From Eubacteriales bacterium (lineage in GTDB: Bacteria > Bacillota > Clostridia > Lachnospirales > Lachnospiraceae): a stretch of 39,358 nt of DNA. Position 1 is the first letter of the stretch. Each line of letters begins with the position of its first letter. Positions 17,020-25,264 of this stretch are shown here, in pieces. The notes below the pieces were generated by a model. It was not told the origin of the DNA. It did no database searches and was given only the letters and a program-made list of their open reading frames with translations. Where the stretch lies: the NCBI GenBank assembly GCA_030524455.1, contig JAUNGT010000029.1, forward strand, positions 1 to 39,358. The letters run 5' to 3'. Made by a program: the position numbers and the translations under genes.

Positions 17020-17883
17020 ATGAAACAGACACAGCAGAAAAAATTCAGATCCGCGAGAAAGCGGGCCATCGCCGGAAAGACAGGCATTTATCTGATCCTG
17101 ATTGTGATCACGGCGATGATGATCGTTCCCTTTTTGTGGATGCTTTCCGCTTCCATCAAGTCGAACCGGGAAGTGTTCGTGATGGATCCCTTTGTGTGGA
17201 TCCCCGAGGTGCCCAAGTGGGACAACTATATCAAGATTTGGACAAAGATTCCGCTGCTTAAATTTGTGCAGAACACGGTGTTTTTAACGATTGTCGTTAC
17301 CTTTTTGCAGCTTCTGACCAGCAGCTTTGCGGCCTACTCCTTTGCAAAGCTGGAGTTTAAGCACAAAAACGGCCTGTTTCTGGCCTACATCGCGACCATC
17401 GCGATGCCCTGGCAGGTGTACATGGTTCCGCAGTTTATCATGATGCGGGGCATGGGCTTAAACGACAGGCTGCTGGCGATGATCTGCCTGCAGGCGTTCT
17501 CGGCCTTCGGCGTGTTTTTGATGAAGCAGTTTTACGAGGGAATCCCCGGCGAGCTGTGCGAGGCGGCCCGCATCGACGGCATGAGCGAGTACCGCATTTA
17601 CTCCTCGATCATGCTGCCCCTGTCAAAGCCCGCCCTGTCCACCCTGACGATTTTTACCTTCGTCAATACCTGGAACGATTACCTTGGGCCCCTGATCTAC
17701 TTAAAGACGGAGAGCAAAAAGACCATTCAGCTGGGACTGAAAATGTTCATCGGTCAGTACAGCTCGGAATACGGCCTGATTATGGCGGGCTCCGTGGTAT
17801 CCCTGATCCCTGTCATTATCGTATTTTTGTGCCTGCAGAAATATTTTGTGGAGGGTGTTGCCTCTACCGGCCTGAAAGGGTAA
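17020..17883 (+). CDS. Sugar ABC transporter permease (MalG/UgpE type)
   Basis: This 287-residue partner permease has six membrane helices and an EAA loop, CEAARIDGMSEYRIYSSIML (about 184-203). It forms the membrane channel with the preceding permease. GGAGG precedes the ATG by 7 bases and the gap from the first permease is 12 bases. The C-terminal FVEGVASTGLKG ending is typical of the CUT1 MalG-like half. The ATPase must come from elsewhere, probably a shared MsmX-like subunit. No anomalies. Confidence 0.92.
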   Translation: MKQTQQKKFRSARKRAIAGKTGIYLILIVITAMMIVPFLWMLSASIKSNREVFVMDPFVWIPEVPKWDNYIKIWTKIPLLKFVQNTVFLTIVVTFLQLLTSSFAAYSFAKLEFKHKNGLFLAYIATIAMPWQVYMVPQFIMMRGMGLNDRLLAMICLQAFSAFGVFLMKQFYEGIPGELCEAARIDGMSEYRIYSSIMLPLSKPALSTLTIFTFVNTWNDYLGPLIYLKTESKKTIQLGLKMFIGQYSSEYGLIMAGSVVSLIPVIIVFLCLQKYFVEGVASTGLKG

Positions 17884-17919
17884 AATAGATACAAAAACGT
17901 ACAAAAGGAGAGGTGCGCG

Positions 17920-19080
17920 ATGTTGTTTGAGAACATGCCCGTCATTGGGAAAGAGGAAGTGAAGTCCGGCCTGGATTTTGCGTCCGGCCAGGTGCTGCGC
18001 AATCTGCCGGAGTTTACCGACAAGTTCCAGGACTGTGCCAGCGTGGGCAATTTTTATAAGCCCATCGACAACGTGGACTGGACCAACGGCTTTTGGACCG
18101 GAGAGCTCTGGCTTGCCTGGGAGCACTGTCAGGACAGCCGCTTAAAGGAGGCAGCCTTAAAGCAGGTGGACAGCTTCTATGACCGGATCAAAAATAAGAT
18201 TTCCGTGGATCATCACGATATGGGCTTTCTGTACTCGCCCTCCTGCGTGGCGGCCTATAAGCTCACCGGCAGCCAAAAGGCGCGGGAGGCCGCGATTCTG
18301 GCCGCCGACCAGCTGATTCGCCGGTTCCATCCGGTGGGAGAATTCATTCAGGCCTGGGGGCCGATGAACCAGCCGGAGAACTACCGTCTGATTATTGACT
18401 GCCTGTTAAATCTTCCCCTTCTGTACTGGGCGTCCCAGGAGACCGGGGATCCGAAGTATAAGGAGATCGCGGAAAAGCACATCCACACGGCGATGCACAC
18501 TGTGATCCGGGAGGACTATTCCACCTGGCATACCTTCTTTTTCAATATGGAGACCGGAGAGCCCGACCACGGCGCGACCTGCCAGGGCTACCGGGACGGC
18601 TCCGCCTGGGCCAGAGGACAGGCCTGGGGCGTGTATGGCTGTGCGCTGGCCTACAAGTATACCGGCCGCGCCGAGTACATCGAAACCTTTAAGCATGTGG
18701 CGGATTACTTCCTGAGACATCTGCCCGCGGATATGATTCCCTACTGGGATCTGGAGTTTACCTCCGGCGACGAGCCCAGGGATTCCTCCTCCGCCTCCAT
18801 CGCGGCCTGCGGCATGCTGGAGATGGCCAAATATATGGAGGAGAAGGATGCGGCGGTTTACCGGAAGCTGGCGGGGCAGTTTATGAAGTCCCTCTACGAC
18901 GGCTATGCGGTGAAGGATCCGGCTGTCTCCAACGGTCTTGTGCTGCACAGTACCTACTCCAAGAAATCCCCCTACAACACCTGCACGCCTTACGGGGTGG
19001 ACGAGTGCAATTCCTGGGGCGATTATTTCTACATGGAGGCGCTGACCAGGCTGGAGAAGGACTGGCAGCTGTACTGGTAA
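17920..19080 (+). CDS. GH88 unsaturated glucuronyl hydrolase
   Basis: This 386-residue protein is an alpha/alpha-barrel of glycoside hydrolase family 88. It removes an unsaturated uronic acid from the non-reducing end of oligosaccharides made by polysaccharide lyases. The two essential aspartates of this family map to D100 in HHDMGF and D160 in DCLLNLPLLYW. Other family segments are WTNGFWTGELWLAWE, GYRDGSAWARGQAW and RDSSSASIAACGMLEM. There is no signal peptide, so it acts in the cytoplasm on imported material. AAGGAGAGG precedes the ATG. The partner lyase is probably the heparinase II/III-like protein at 8.9-10.7 kb. The exact linkage (GlcA- or GalA-derived) is not decided by the sequence. 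Confidence 0.9.
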   Translation: MLFENMPVIGKEEVKSGLDFASGQVLRNLPEFTDKFQDCASVGNFYKPIDNVDWTNGFWTGELWLAWEHCQDSRLKEAALKQVDSFYDRIKNKISVDHHDMGFLYSPSCVAAYKLTGSQKAREAAILAADQLIRRFHPVGEFIQAWGPMNQPENYRLIIDCLLNLPLLYWASQETGDPKYKEIAEKHIHTAMHTVIREDYSTWHTFFFNMETGEPDHGATCQGYRDGSAWARGQAWGVYGCALAYKYTGRAEYIETFKHVADYFLRHLPADMIPYWDLEFTSGDEPRDSSSASIAACGMLEMAKYMEEKDAAVYRKLAGQFMKSLYDGYAVKDPAVSNGLVLHSTYSKKSPYNTCTPYGVDECNSWGDYFYMEALTRLEKDWQLYW

Positions 19081-19102
19081 ACGGACGGATGCCGGTAAGC
19101 GT

Positions 19103-19771
19103 ATGAACAGGAGAGAAAAATTGGAGCGGATCCTGACCCTCAAAAAAGGAAAGCTCCTGGCGGCGGCCCTGGCAATCGGGGCCGCCGTCTGGGTTATCCT
19201 TGCCTTTTCCGGAAAGGAGAAGGAGGAATTTTTAGCCGGGGCGCTGATCAATCAGGTGATGACCGACGCGGAGCTTTCCGGTCTGGAGGAGGAGCTTTTG
19301 ACAGCGGCCGGGGGCGACGCAGAGAGCCAGGCTGTCTTTGTGGACGCCACGGTGACGCTGGATCTGGACGCCCAGGATGTGGAAACGATGAATGGGCTGA
19401 GTAAGCTGACCACCTGGATCTTTGGCAGGAGCCTGGATTTTATGATTCTGGAGCCTGCGCAGGCGGAGCATTTTGCGGCCCTGAACGGGCTGGACAGTCT
19501 GGACGATCCCGCCTTTTTGGGGGAGGCAGCGTCCGGGGAGCGGCTCTGGCGGGACAGCCGGGACCGTCCGGTCGGCATCCGGCTGAGCCGGGAATTTGCG
19601 GAGCGCTGCGGCATCCGGCTCTCCGAGCCGGTGTTTGTGGCGGTCAAAAATTCGGAACGCACAGAGCGGCTGGCAAAGCTGGCCGCACAGCTCATGGAGG
19701 ACAGCGCTTCGGCGGAGGCAGAGCCGCAGGGTGAGGATGCACAGGAGGGACGAGATGGCGCGACTTTTTGA
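19103..19771 (+). CDS. Membrane-anchored protein of unknown function
   Basis: I do not recognise this 222-residue protein. It has a basic N-terminus, one membrane helix at about residues 18-35 (LLAAALAIGAAVWVILAF), and an acidic, presumably extracellular domain with no obvious enzymatic motif. The tail (about 200-222) is low-complexity acidic. The start ATG has only a weak ribosome site, and the gene begins 22 bases after the GH88 stop. Its 3' end overlaps the YesL-like gene by 17 bases, implying coupled translation. The location between GH88 and YesL suggests a role linked to transport or sensing in this sugar system, but none can be assigned. Confidence 0.7.
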   Translation: MNRREKLERILTLKKGKLLAAALAIGAAVWVILAFSGKEKEEFLAGALINQVMTDAELSGLEEELLTAAGGDAESQAVFVDATVTLDLDAQDVETMNGLSKLTTWIFGRSLDFMILEPAQAEHFAALNGLDSLDDPAFLGEAASGERLWRDSRDRPVGIRLSREFAERCGIRLSEPVFVAVKNSERTERLAKLAAQLMEDSASAEAEPQGEDAQEGRDGATF

Positions 19772-20423
19772 TATGGACAATCCGGTATGGCGGTTTATGG
19801 GACGGGTGGCGGACACGTTTTTGCTTACGCTGTTCTGGCTGATCGGCTCGCTGCCCCTGCTTACCATCGGGGCCTCCAGCGCAGCCCTGTATACGGTGAC
19901 GCTGCGCATGGCCCAAAACCGGGAGGGCTATCTGTGGAAGAGCTTCTGGCAGGCCTACCGGGACAATTTCCGCCAGTCCACGGTGCTGTGGCTGATTCTG
20001 GTGCTTCTGGGCGCCTTTTTCGGGGTGGATCTGTACTGGTACCATCGCCTGGAGGGGCCCTTTGGAACCTTTGGCTTCTGGCTGTTTGCGGTGCTCGCGT
20101 TTTTATATCTTTTGACGGCGGTGATGGTATTTCCGCTGACCGCCCGTCTGGACGCCGGTGTGCGCAGGATTTTGTTCTTCTCGTTTATGACGGCCCTCAA
20201 AAATTTTGGCTGGACGCTGTTTTTGCTGGTGGGACCGGCCTGCTTTCTGGCCCTGGGGCTGTTCGTGTTCTGGCCGTTTCTGTTCTTCTGGCCGGGCGCG
20301 ACGGGTTATGTGAGCGCTTTGATCTTGACAAAATTTATTTTTCCGAAGTATCATTGGGATGAGCAGTCCGGCGCGCGCAGCGCCGGCGGGGAAGGAGAGG
20401 ACGAGGATGAGAAAGGGCTTTAA
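19755..20423 (+). CDS. YesL-like DUF624 membrane protein
   Basis: This 222-residue integral membrane protein has about five hydrophobic helices. It carries the DUF624 opening typical of Bacillus YesL (LFDMDNPVWRFMGRVADTF) and ends in a short acidic tail. YesL-like genes are commonly found with YesM/YesN two-component systems and sugar importers for uronate-rhamnose glycans. The molecular role is not established. AGGAGGG lies 5 bases before the ATG at 19755; an upstream in-frame methionine at 19596 would overlap the preceding gene heavily and is rejected. It overlaps both neighbours by 17 bases. Confidence 0.85.
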   Translation: MARLFDMDNPVWRFMGRVADTFLLTLFWLIGSLPLLTIGASSAALYTVTLRMAQNREGYLWKSFWQAYRDNFRQSTVLWLILVLLGAFFGVDLYWYHRLEGPFGTFGFWLFAVLAFLYLLTAVMVFPLTARLDAGVRRILFFSFMTALKNFGWTLFLLVGPACFLALGLFVFWPFLFFWPGATGYVSALILTKFIFPKYHWDEQSGARSAGGEGEDEDEKGL

Positions 20424-20718
20424 GATGAAGCTGTTTGCCGGGCAGGAGGCAGAGTATGAGCGCCGCCACAACCTGCTCTGGCCGGAGATGAAGGACATGA
20501 TCCACGAGTATGGCGGGAAGAATTACACGATCTTTCTGGACCGGGAGACGCTGACCCTCTACGGCTATATCGAGATCGAGGACGAGGCGCGCTGGGCGCA
20601 GGGCGCGGACACCGCGATCAACCGCAAGTGGTGGGACTACATGGCGGATATCATGGAGACGAATCCGGACAACAGCCCGGTGAGCGTGGATTTGCACGAG
20701 GTGTTCCATCTGGACTGA
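20407..20718 (+). CDS. rhaM: L-rhamnose mutarotase
   Basis: The 103-residue protein matches RhaM (YiiL). It interconverts alpha and beta anomers of L-rhamnose and so speeds supply of the anomer used by the isomerase. The catalytic histidine is H21 in RRHNLLWPEM, and the WWDYMADIMETNPDNSP segment is characteristic. Family length is about 104 residues. The ATG at 20407 is preceded by GGAGAGG and overlaps the YesL-like gene by 17 bases. It is the last gene of the importer operon and ties this operon to rhaBAD some 12 kb away. No terminator is evident before the tyrS promoter. Confidence 0.92.
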   Translation: MRKGFKMKLFAGQEAEYERRHNLLWPEMKDMIHEYGGKNYTIFLDRETLTLYGYIEIEDEARWAQGADTAINRKWWDYMADIMETNPDNSPVSVDLHEVFHLD

Positions 20719-20728
20719 AATTCTGTGC

Positions 20729-20757
20729 TTGACATTCCGTCCGGAGCATGTTAGTAT
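20729..20757 (+). promoter_or_regulatory. Sigma-A promoter for tyrS
   Basis: A consensus TTGACA (20729-20734) is followed after 17 bases by TAGTAT (20752-20757). It begins 10 bases after the rhaM stop and feeds the T-box leader of tyrS. Confidence 0.85.
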
Positions 20758-20763
20758 TTCCGA

Positions 20764-21055
20764 TATAGCAAAAGACAGTGATGGGAAAGAGTAGTACCGA
20801 TGCGGATCCTACAGAAAGCAGCCGGGGGATGAGAGGCGCAGGAGAAGGCGGTATGAATACATCCCGGAGTTCCGCACCCAAACGGCCGCAGCGCGCCGGA
20901 GTAGGCTGCGGCGGCGTAGGCGGCCGTTATCGCGCGCGAGTATCGTCCGGCTTTCGGGCTGTACTTGGTGAGGCAGGCCGCGTGAGCTGTCTGTGAAAAA
21001 AGGTGGTAACACGAAGCGTTGGCCCTCGTCCTTTTCGGATGAGGGCCTTTTTGTA
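20764..21055 (+). promoter_or_regulatory. Tyrosine T-box riboswitch leader
   Basis: This roughly 290-base leader between a strong promoter and tyrS holds a T-box-like stretch, aaggtggtaacacg (about 21000-21013), with TGGT able to pair with an ACCA tRNA end. It is followed by an intrinsic terminator: a GC-rich stem (21021-21031 with 21037-21047, 11 pairs including one G-T) and a T-run. Upstream, complementary segments near 20800-20877 form a long stem I. A TAC tyrosine codon at 20858-20860 is the likely specifier. Uncharged tRNA-Tyr would stabilise the antiterminator and turn tyrS on. The specifier position is by inspection and not folded. Confidence 0.88.
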
Positions 21056-21087
21056 TTATATTACATAATTTTTAGGAGGAGACGGCA

Positions 21088-22311
21088 ATGACAGTATTTG
21101 AGGAATTACAGGCCAGAGGACTTTTGGCCCAGCTGACGGACGAGGCAGAGATCCGGGAGCTGATCGACAACGGGAAGGCGACCTTCTACATCGGCTTTGA
21201 TCCGACTGCGGACAGCCTGCATGTGGGCCATTTCATGGCGCTGTGTCTGATGAAGCGGATGCAGATGGCGGGCAACAAGCCGATTGCGCTGCTGGGCGGC
21301 GGCACGGGCATGATCGGAGATCCCTCCGGCAGAAGCGACCTGCGCCAGATGATGACGACGGAGACGATCCGCCATAACTGCGACTGCTTTAAAAAGCAGA
21401 TGAGCCATTTTATTGACTTTTCCGAGGGCAAGGCGCTGATGGTCAACAACGCGGACTGGCTGCTTGACTTAAATTATGTGGAGCTTTTGCGGGAGGTGGG
21501 GACCTGCTTTTCCGTCAACAACATGCTCCGGGCGGAGTGCTACAAGCAGCGTATGGCGAAGGGCCTGAGCTTTTTGGAATTCAACTACATGATCATGCAG
21601 AGCTACGATTTTTACATGCTGTTCCAGAAATACGGCTGTAATATGCAGTTTGGCGGCGACGATCAGTGGTCCAACATGCTGGGCGGCACGGAGCTGATCC
21701 GCCGCAAGCTGGGCAAGGACGCTTACGCCATGACGATCACCCTTCTGTTAAACTCCGAGGGCAAGAAGATGGGCAAGACCCAGAAGGGCGCGGTGTGGCT
21801 GGATCCCAACAAGACCTCCCCCTTCGAGTTCTACCAGTACTGGAGAAACGTTTCCGACGCCGACGTGTTAAAGTGTCTGAAAATGCTCACCTTTTTGCCG
21901 ATCGAGCAGATCCTGGAGATGGAGAGCTGGGAGGGCAGCCGGTTGAATACGGCCAAGGAAATCCTGGCCCATGAGCTGACGGAGCTGGTGCACGGAAAGG
22001 AGGAGGCCGACAAAGCCGAGGCCGGCGCGAAGGCGCTGTTTGCCGGCGGCGCGCAGGCGGAGATCCCGACCACGAAGCTGACCCAGGACGATCTTGTGGA
22101 CGGCAATATCGATATCCTCGGCCTTCTGGTGAAATCCGGCCTGTCTGCGTCCCGCTCCGAGGCGCGCCGCAGCGTGGAGCAGGGCGGCGTCTCCGTGGAC
22201 GGCGAAAAGGTGACGGATATAAAGCAGCTGTACGCGGGCGAGCAGCTTGCAGGCGACGGCATCACCTTAAAGCGCGGGAAAAAGAGCTTTAAAAAGATTG
22301 TAATGGAGTAA
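21088..22311 (+). CDS. tyrS: Tyrosyl-tRNA synthetase
   Basis: This 407-residue class I synthetase attaches tyrosine to tRNA-Tyr. The HIGH-type motif is HVGHF (about 45-49), the tyrosine site includes [10 protein letters not shown] and GGDDQW, and the KMSKS-type motif is KMGKT (about 227-231). A C-terminal S4 RNA-binding domain covers about 340-405. It belongs to the TyrS group with the KxGKT variant. AGGAGG precedes the ATG. Expression is controlled by the T-box leader, and a terminator begins 7 bases after the stop codon. Confidence 0.96.
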   Translation: MTVFEELQARGLLAQLTDEAEIRELIDNGKATFYIGFDPTADSLHVGHFMALCLMKRMQMAGNKPIALLGGGTGMIGDPSGRSDLRQMMTTETIRHNCDCFKKQMSHFIDFSEGKALMVNNADWLLDLNYVELLREVGTCFSVNNMLRAECYKQRMAKGLSFLEFNYMIMQSYDFYMLFQKYGCNMQFGGDDQWSNMLGGTELIRRKLGKDAYAMTITLLLNSEGKKMGKTQKGAVWLDPNKTSPFEFYQYWRNVSDADVLKCLKMLTFLPIEQILEMESWEGSRLNTAKEILAHELTELVHGKEEADKAEAGAKALFAGGAQAEIPTTKLTQDDLVDGNIDILGLLVKSGLSASRSEARRSVEQGGVSVDGEKVTDIKQLYAGEQLAGDGITLKRGKKSFKKIVME

Positions 22312-22313
22312 AC

Positions 22314-22342
22314 GCATGAAATCCCCTTCCGGTGCATACAGT
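22314..22342 (+). promoter_or_regulatory. Candidate sigma-E promoter for spoIVA inside the tyrS terminator
   Basis: CATACAGT (22335-22342) matches the sporulation sigma-E -10 consensus CATACAnT exactly. GCATGAA (22314-22320), 14 bases upstream, partly fits the -35 consensus kmATATT. The -10 begins where the terminator stem gives way to its loop region. Transcripts would start near 22349 and lack the 5' stem arm. spoIVA is a known sigma-E gene in Bacillus. The -35 match is weak. Confidence 0.6.
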
Positions 22343-22372
22343 GTAACAGCACAGACGGAAGGGGATTTTTTT
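22319..22372 (+). terminator. Intrinsic terminator of tyrS overlapping the spoIVA ribosome site
   Basis: A perfect 13-bp stem (aaatccccttccg at 22319-22331, cggaaggggattt at 22356-22368) encloses a 24-base loop containing a further gtgc/gcac pairing, and a run of seven T ends at 22372. The 3' arm contains GGAAGGGG, the ribosome site of spoIVA, whose ATG follows the last T directly. Confidence 0.9.
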
Positions 22373-23863
22373 ATGGAAAATCTGCAGACGCAATTGGATA
22401 CACAGAATCTTTACCGGGATATGCAGAAGCGGACAGGCGGTGAAATCTACATCGGAGTGGTGGGGCCTGTCCGCACCGGAAAATCCACGTTTATCAAGCG
22501 TTTTATGGATGTGGCGGTGCTGCCCTATCTGTCGGATGAGGCGGCAAAGGCCCGGGCCCAGGATGAGCTTCCCCAGAGCGCGGGCGGCAGGACGATCACC
22601 ACGACGGAGCCGAAGTTTATCCCGCAGGAGGCGGCGGATTTAAAGCTGGCCGGGGACGTAAACGTGAAAATACGGCTGGTGGACTGCGTGGGCTTTATGG
22701 TGGAGGGCGCCGCCGGGCATATGGAGGAGGGCGCAGAGCGGCTGGTCAAAACGCCCTGGTATGAGACGGAAATCCCCTTTACGCAGGCGGCGGAGCTGGG
22801 CACCCGCAAGGTGATCACCGACCACTCCACCATCGGCATCGTGGTCACGACGGACGGCAGCTTCGGCGAGCTTTCCCGGGACAGCTATCTGGCGGCGGAG
22901 GAGCGCACGGTGCAGGAGTTAAAAAAGCTGCGCAAGCCCTTTTTGGTGCTGGTCAACTCGGCAAAGCCCTACAGCCAGGAGGCGCAGGAGCTTGCCCGTC
23001 AGCTCTCGGAGCGCTATCAGGTGACGGCGCTGCCGGTCAACTGCGCGCAGCTGAAGGAGGAGGATATCCGCCACATCATGGAGCGGGTGCTCTACGAATT
23101 CCCGGTGACCGTGATCGAGTTTTTCATGCCCAAATGGGTGGAGCTGCTTCCTGTCACCCACCGGCTCAAGGCGGACATGATCGGACGCATCCGGGAGCTT
23201 GCCGGAGGGATTCACACGATCCGGGACGTTGTGGAACGCCCTGTCAGCCTGCAGGGGGATTATATCCGGCGCTGTATGGTGGAGAGCGTCAACATGGCGG
23301 ACGGCTGCGTCCGGGTGCTGCTTGACATGGAGGAGCGCTATTATTATGAGATGCTCAGCGAGATGATCGGGGAAAAAATCGGCAGCGAGTACGAGCTGAT
23401 CCAGAGCCTAAAGGAGATGGCCGAGATGAAAAAGGAATATGTCCGGGTGCTGGAAGCCATGCACGCCGTGCGCTCCAGGGGCTACGGCGTGGTATTTCCC
23501 AGCCGGGAGGAGATCCGCCTGGAGCGCCCCGAGGTGATCCGCCACGGCAGCAAATTCGGCGTCAAAATAAAAGCGGAAAGCCCCTCCCTGCATTTTATCC
23601 GGGCGAATGTCGTCACGGAGATCGCCCCCATCGTGGGGACGGAGCAGCAGGCGAGGGACCTGATCGGCTATATTGACGAAAACGGCAGAAACGACGGCAT
23701 CTGGGAGACCAACATTTTCGGAAAGACGGTGGAGCAGCTGGTGGACGACGGGATCCGCGCCAAGATCTCCATGATCGGGGAGGAGAGCCAGGCAAAGCTG
23801 CAGGATACCATGCAGAAAATCGTAAACGATTCCACCGGCGGTATGGTCTGCATCATTATCTGA
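22373..23863 (+). CDS. spoIVA: Stage IV sporulation protein A (spore coat ATPase)
   Basis: The 496-residue protein matches SpoIVA, the ATPase that polymerises on the forespore surface to form the base of the spore coat. Walker A is GPVRTGKST (about 31-39). The segments GGRTITTTEPKFIP and VDCVGFMVEGA follow, and the C-terminus ends in a conserved short hydrophobic tail (GGMVCIII). Length is close to the 492 residues of Bacillus SpoIVA. The ATG at 22373 is chosen because GGAAGGGG lies 8 bases upstream; a frame extending back to 22316 would translate the terminator. It marks the host as a spore former. It converges with the VanW gene, leaving 2 bases between stops. Confidence 0.96.
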   Translation: MENLQTQLDTQNLYRDMQKRTGGEIYIGVVGPVRTGKSTFIKRFMDVAVLPYLSDEAAKARAQDELPQSAGGRTITTTEPKFIPQEAADLKLAGDVNVKIRLVDCVGFMVEGAAGHMEEGAERLVKTPWYETEIPFTQAAELGTRKVITDHSTIGIVVTTDGSFGELSRDSYLAAEERTVQELKKLRKPFLVLVNSAKPYSQEAQELARQLSERYQVTALPVNCAQLKEEDIRHIMERVLYEFPVTVIEFFMPKWVELLPVTHRLKADMIGRIRELAGGIHTIRDVVERPVSLQGDYIRRCMVESVNMADGCVRVLLDMEERYYYEMLSEMIGEKIGSEYELIQSLKEMAEMKKEYVRVLEAMHAVRSRGYGVVFPSREEIRLERPEVIRHGSKFGVKIKAESPSLHFIRANVVTEIAPIVGTEQQARDLIGYIDENGRNDGIWETNIFGKTVEQLVDDGIRAKISMIGEESQAKLQDTMQKIVNDSTGGMVCIII

Positions 23864-23865
23864 CC

Positions 23866-25029
23866 TTAATCCTCATCACCGGCCTCCCGGTAGGGCAGGT
23901 AGCGGGAGGTGCCCACAAAGACGGTGCTGACCTCACGGCCATCCTGGTAGGTGGTAAAATAGGTGTCGGCCGATAAAGAGCCCGTCTGTTTGGCCCAGAG
24001 CTTGAAGGAACGTCCGGCCAGATCCTGATTCCAGACGACCACATTCACGGTCAGCTGTTTGTCGGAGGTGTCCGTATACATCACCACTGGGGCAGAGTAA
24101 TCGTTGCGGAAGCGCAGATCCTTGACGCCGGCGGCAATGGCGGCGTCAAGCCCCTTGGGCAGGTAGGAAACCGGCATACTGTGCGCCTTGCGCTCCACCA
24201 CGGTAAGGCCCGCGTTTTTCACGGCATTGTAGACCGTGGAGGAAATCTGGCAGACGCCGCCCCCGAGGCCTGTGGTATGCACGCCGTTCATATATACGCC
24301 GGCCTCCTTGTAGCCGTTGGCGCGGGTGCGGGGCAGCAGTACGTCGCTGACGGAGACGGTCTGTCCCGGCAGAATCACAAGGTTGTTTAAGCGGGAGGCT
24401 CCCAGCCGGATGTTGCTGCTGCGGTTGGCATTGCTTGTCTTAAAGCTGGTGGTGCAGCTGCCGGCCAGCACGAAATCGGCGCTGGTGGTGACGGTTCCTG
24501 CGTCCTGGACAGGCGTCAGCAGCGCGTCCGTCAGCTCCTGGGAAATATCGCTGCAGCTGCCGGTCAGGATCAGATTGCAGAGCATCTGCGCCAGCCAGTC
24601 CGGCATGGTGGATACCGCCTCATAGTGCAGCTGTCCGCTTTGGCGGATGTAGGTGCCGGCGCCATTGTCAAACAGCGGAGTGGCCTCCTGTGCGGTGAGC
24701 GTGGAAAGCTCCGCGTTGATCGCGGAAAAATACGCCTCAAACACATCCTTTTTCAGAAACGTGCAGTGGATGGCGCCGTTTGCGTTGGTCAGGCGCACCG
24801 GCATATCCCGGAACGCATCCATGCCCGTGACCCAGGTATGGCCCCGGTAAGAGATCGTCACCTTTTTGCTCATCCAGGCGGGATCCAGATAGCGGGAGTC
24901 CCCGAACACCGTGTCGACGCCGGAGGCGGGAAGGGGCTGCGGCGTCCAGGCTGCCTGTGCGCGCAGCGGACACACGAAAAGGACAAGCAGGGTCAGAAAA
25001 GCGGTCAGACAGTATTTGTATTTTTTCAT
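23866..25029 (-). CDS. Secreted VanW-domain protein
   Basis: The 387-residue protein has a signal peptide (about 1-26, ending AQA) and a C-terminal VanW domain (about 190-330) with TTSFKTSNANRSSNIRLGA, ILPGQTVSVSDVLLPRT and GLGGGVCQISSTVYNA. VanW proteins occur beside some vancomycin-resistance clusters and as stand-alone cell-envelope proteins in spore formers; their biochemical role is not settled. No van resistance genes are nearby, so this is probably an ordinary envelope or spore-related protein. GGAGAT lies upstream of the ATG. The promoter region is occupied by a MITE-like element starting about 50 bases upstream. Confidence 0.85.
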   Translation of the reverse strand: MKKYKYCLTAFLTLLVLFVCPLRAQAAWTPQPLPASGVDTVFGDSRYLDPAWMSKKVTISYRGHTWVTGMDAFRDMPVRLTNANGAIHCTFLKKDVFEAYFSAINAELSTLTAQEATPLFDNGAGTYIRQSGQLHYEAVSTMPDWLAQMLCNLILTGSCSDISQELTDALLTPVQDAGTVTTSADFVLAGSCTTSFKTSNANRSSNIRLGASRLNNLVILPGQTVSVSDVLLPRTRANGYKEAGVYMNGVHTTGLGGGVCQISSTVYNAVKNAGLTVVERKAHSMPVSYLPKGLDAAIAAGVKDLRFRNDYSAPVVMYTDTSDKQLTVNVVVWNQDLAGRSFKLWAKQTGSLSADTYFTTYQDGREVSTVFVGTSRYLPYREAGDED

Positions 25030-25081
25030 AGAAACATCTCCTTCTGAAACAACCGCCTCGGGGCGGCCTGAATCCTATTCT

Positions 25082-25210
25082 TACTGTTCACTCCGTGACC
25101 AGTAATATGCATAAATCCATTTTAAATCGCCTGCGGCGATGGGATTTATGCACTCTTGAATCATTTTCTCACGTACTGTGCAGTAAATGCACAGTACTGA
25201 GTGAACAGAA
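25082..25210. mobile_element. MITE-like structured repeat with 8-bp target duplication
   Basis: The ends are inverted repeats (tactgttcactc at 25082-25093, gagtgaacagaa at 25199-25210; 11 of 12 match), with a perfect 10-bp core. Inside are two more hairpins. One is 25108-25152 (11 bp tgcataaatcc/ggatttatgca plus an inner 6-bp atcgcc/ggcgat). The other is 25173-25197 (10 bp gtactgtgca/tgcacagtac). The whole can fold into a three-way junction or cruciform. The 8-bp CCTATTCT lies directly on both sides (25074-25081 and 25211-25218), as left by transposition. It has no coding capacity. No second copy is seen in this window, and the parent transposon is unknown. Confidence 0.65.
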
Positions 25211-25264
25211 CCTATTCTACCACATAAGGACGAAAAAACCAATGAAATAGTTTCGGGTTGTTCA

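Noticed and set aside
23866..25029. VanW protein as a sign of vancomycin resistance
   Set aside because: No vanA/B ligase, vanH, vanX or VanRS-like genes are nearby, and VanW domains are common in ordinary Clostridia envelope proteins.
25082..25210. The palindromic block as a CRISPR array or plain terminator
   Set aside because: There are no regularly spaced direct repeats, and the paired ends with flanking octamer duplication fit a transposed element better.
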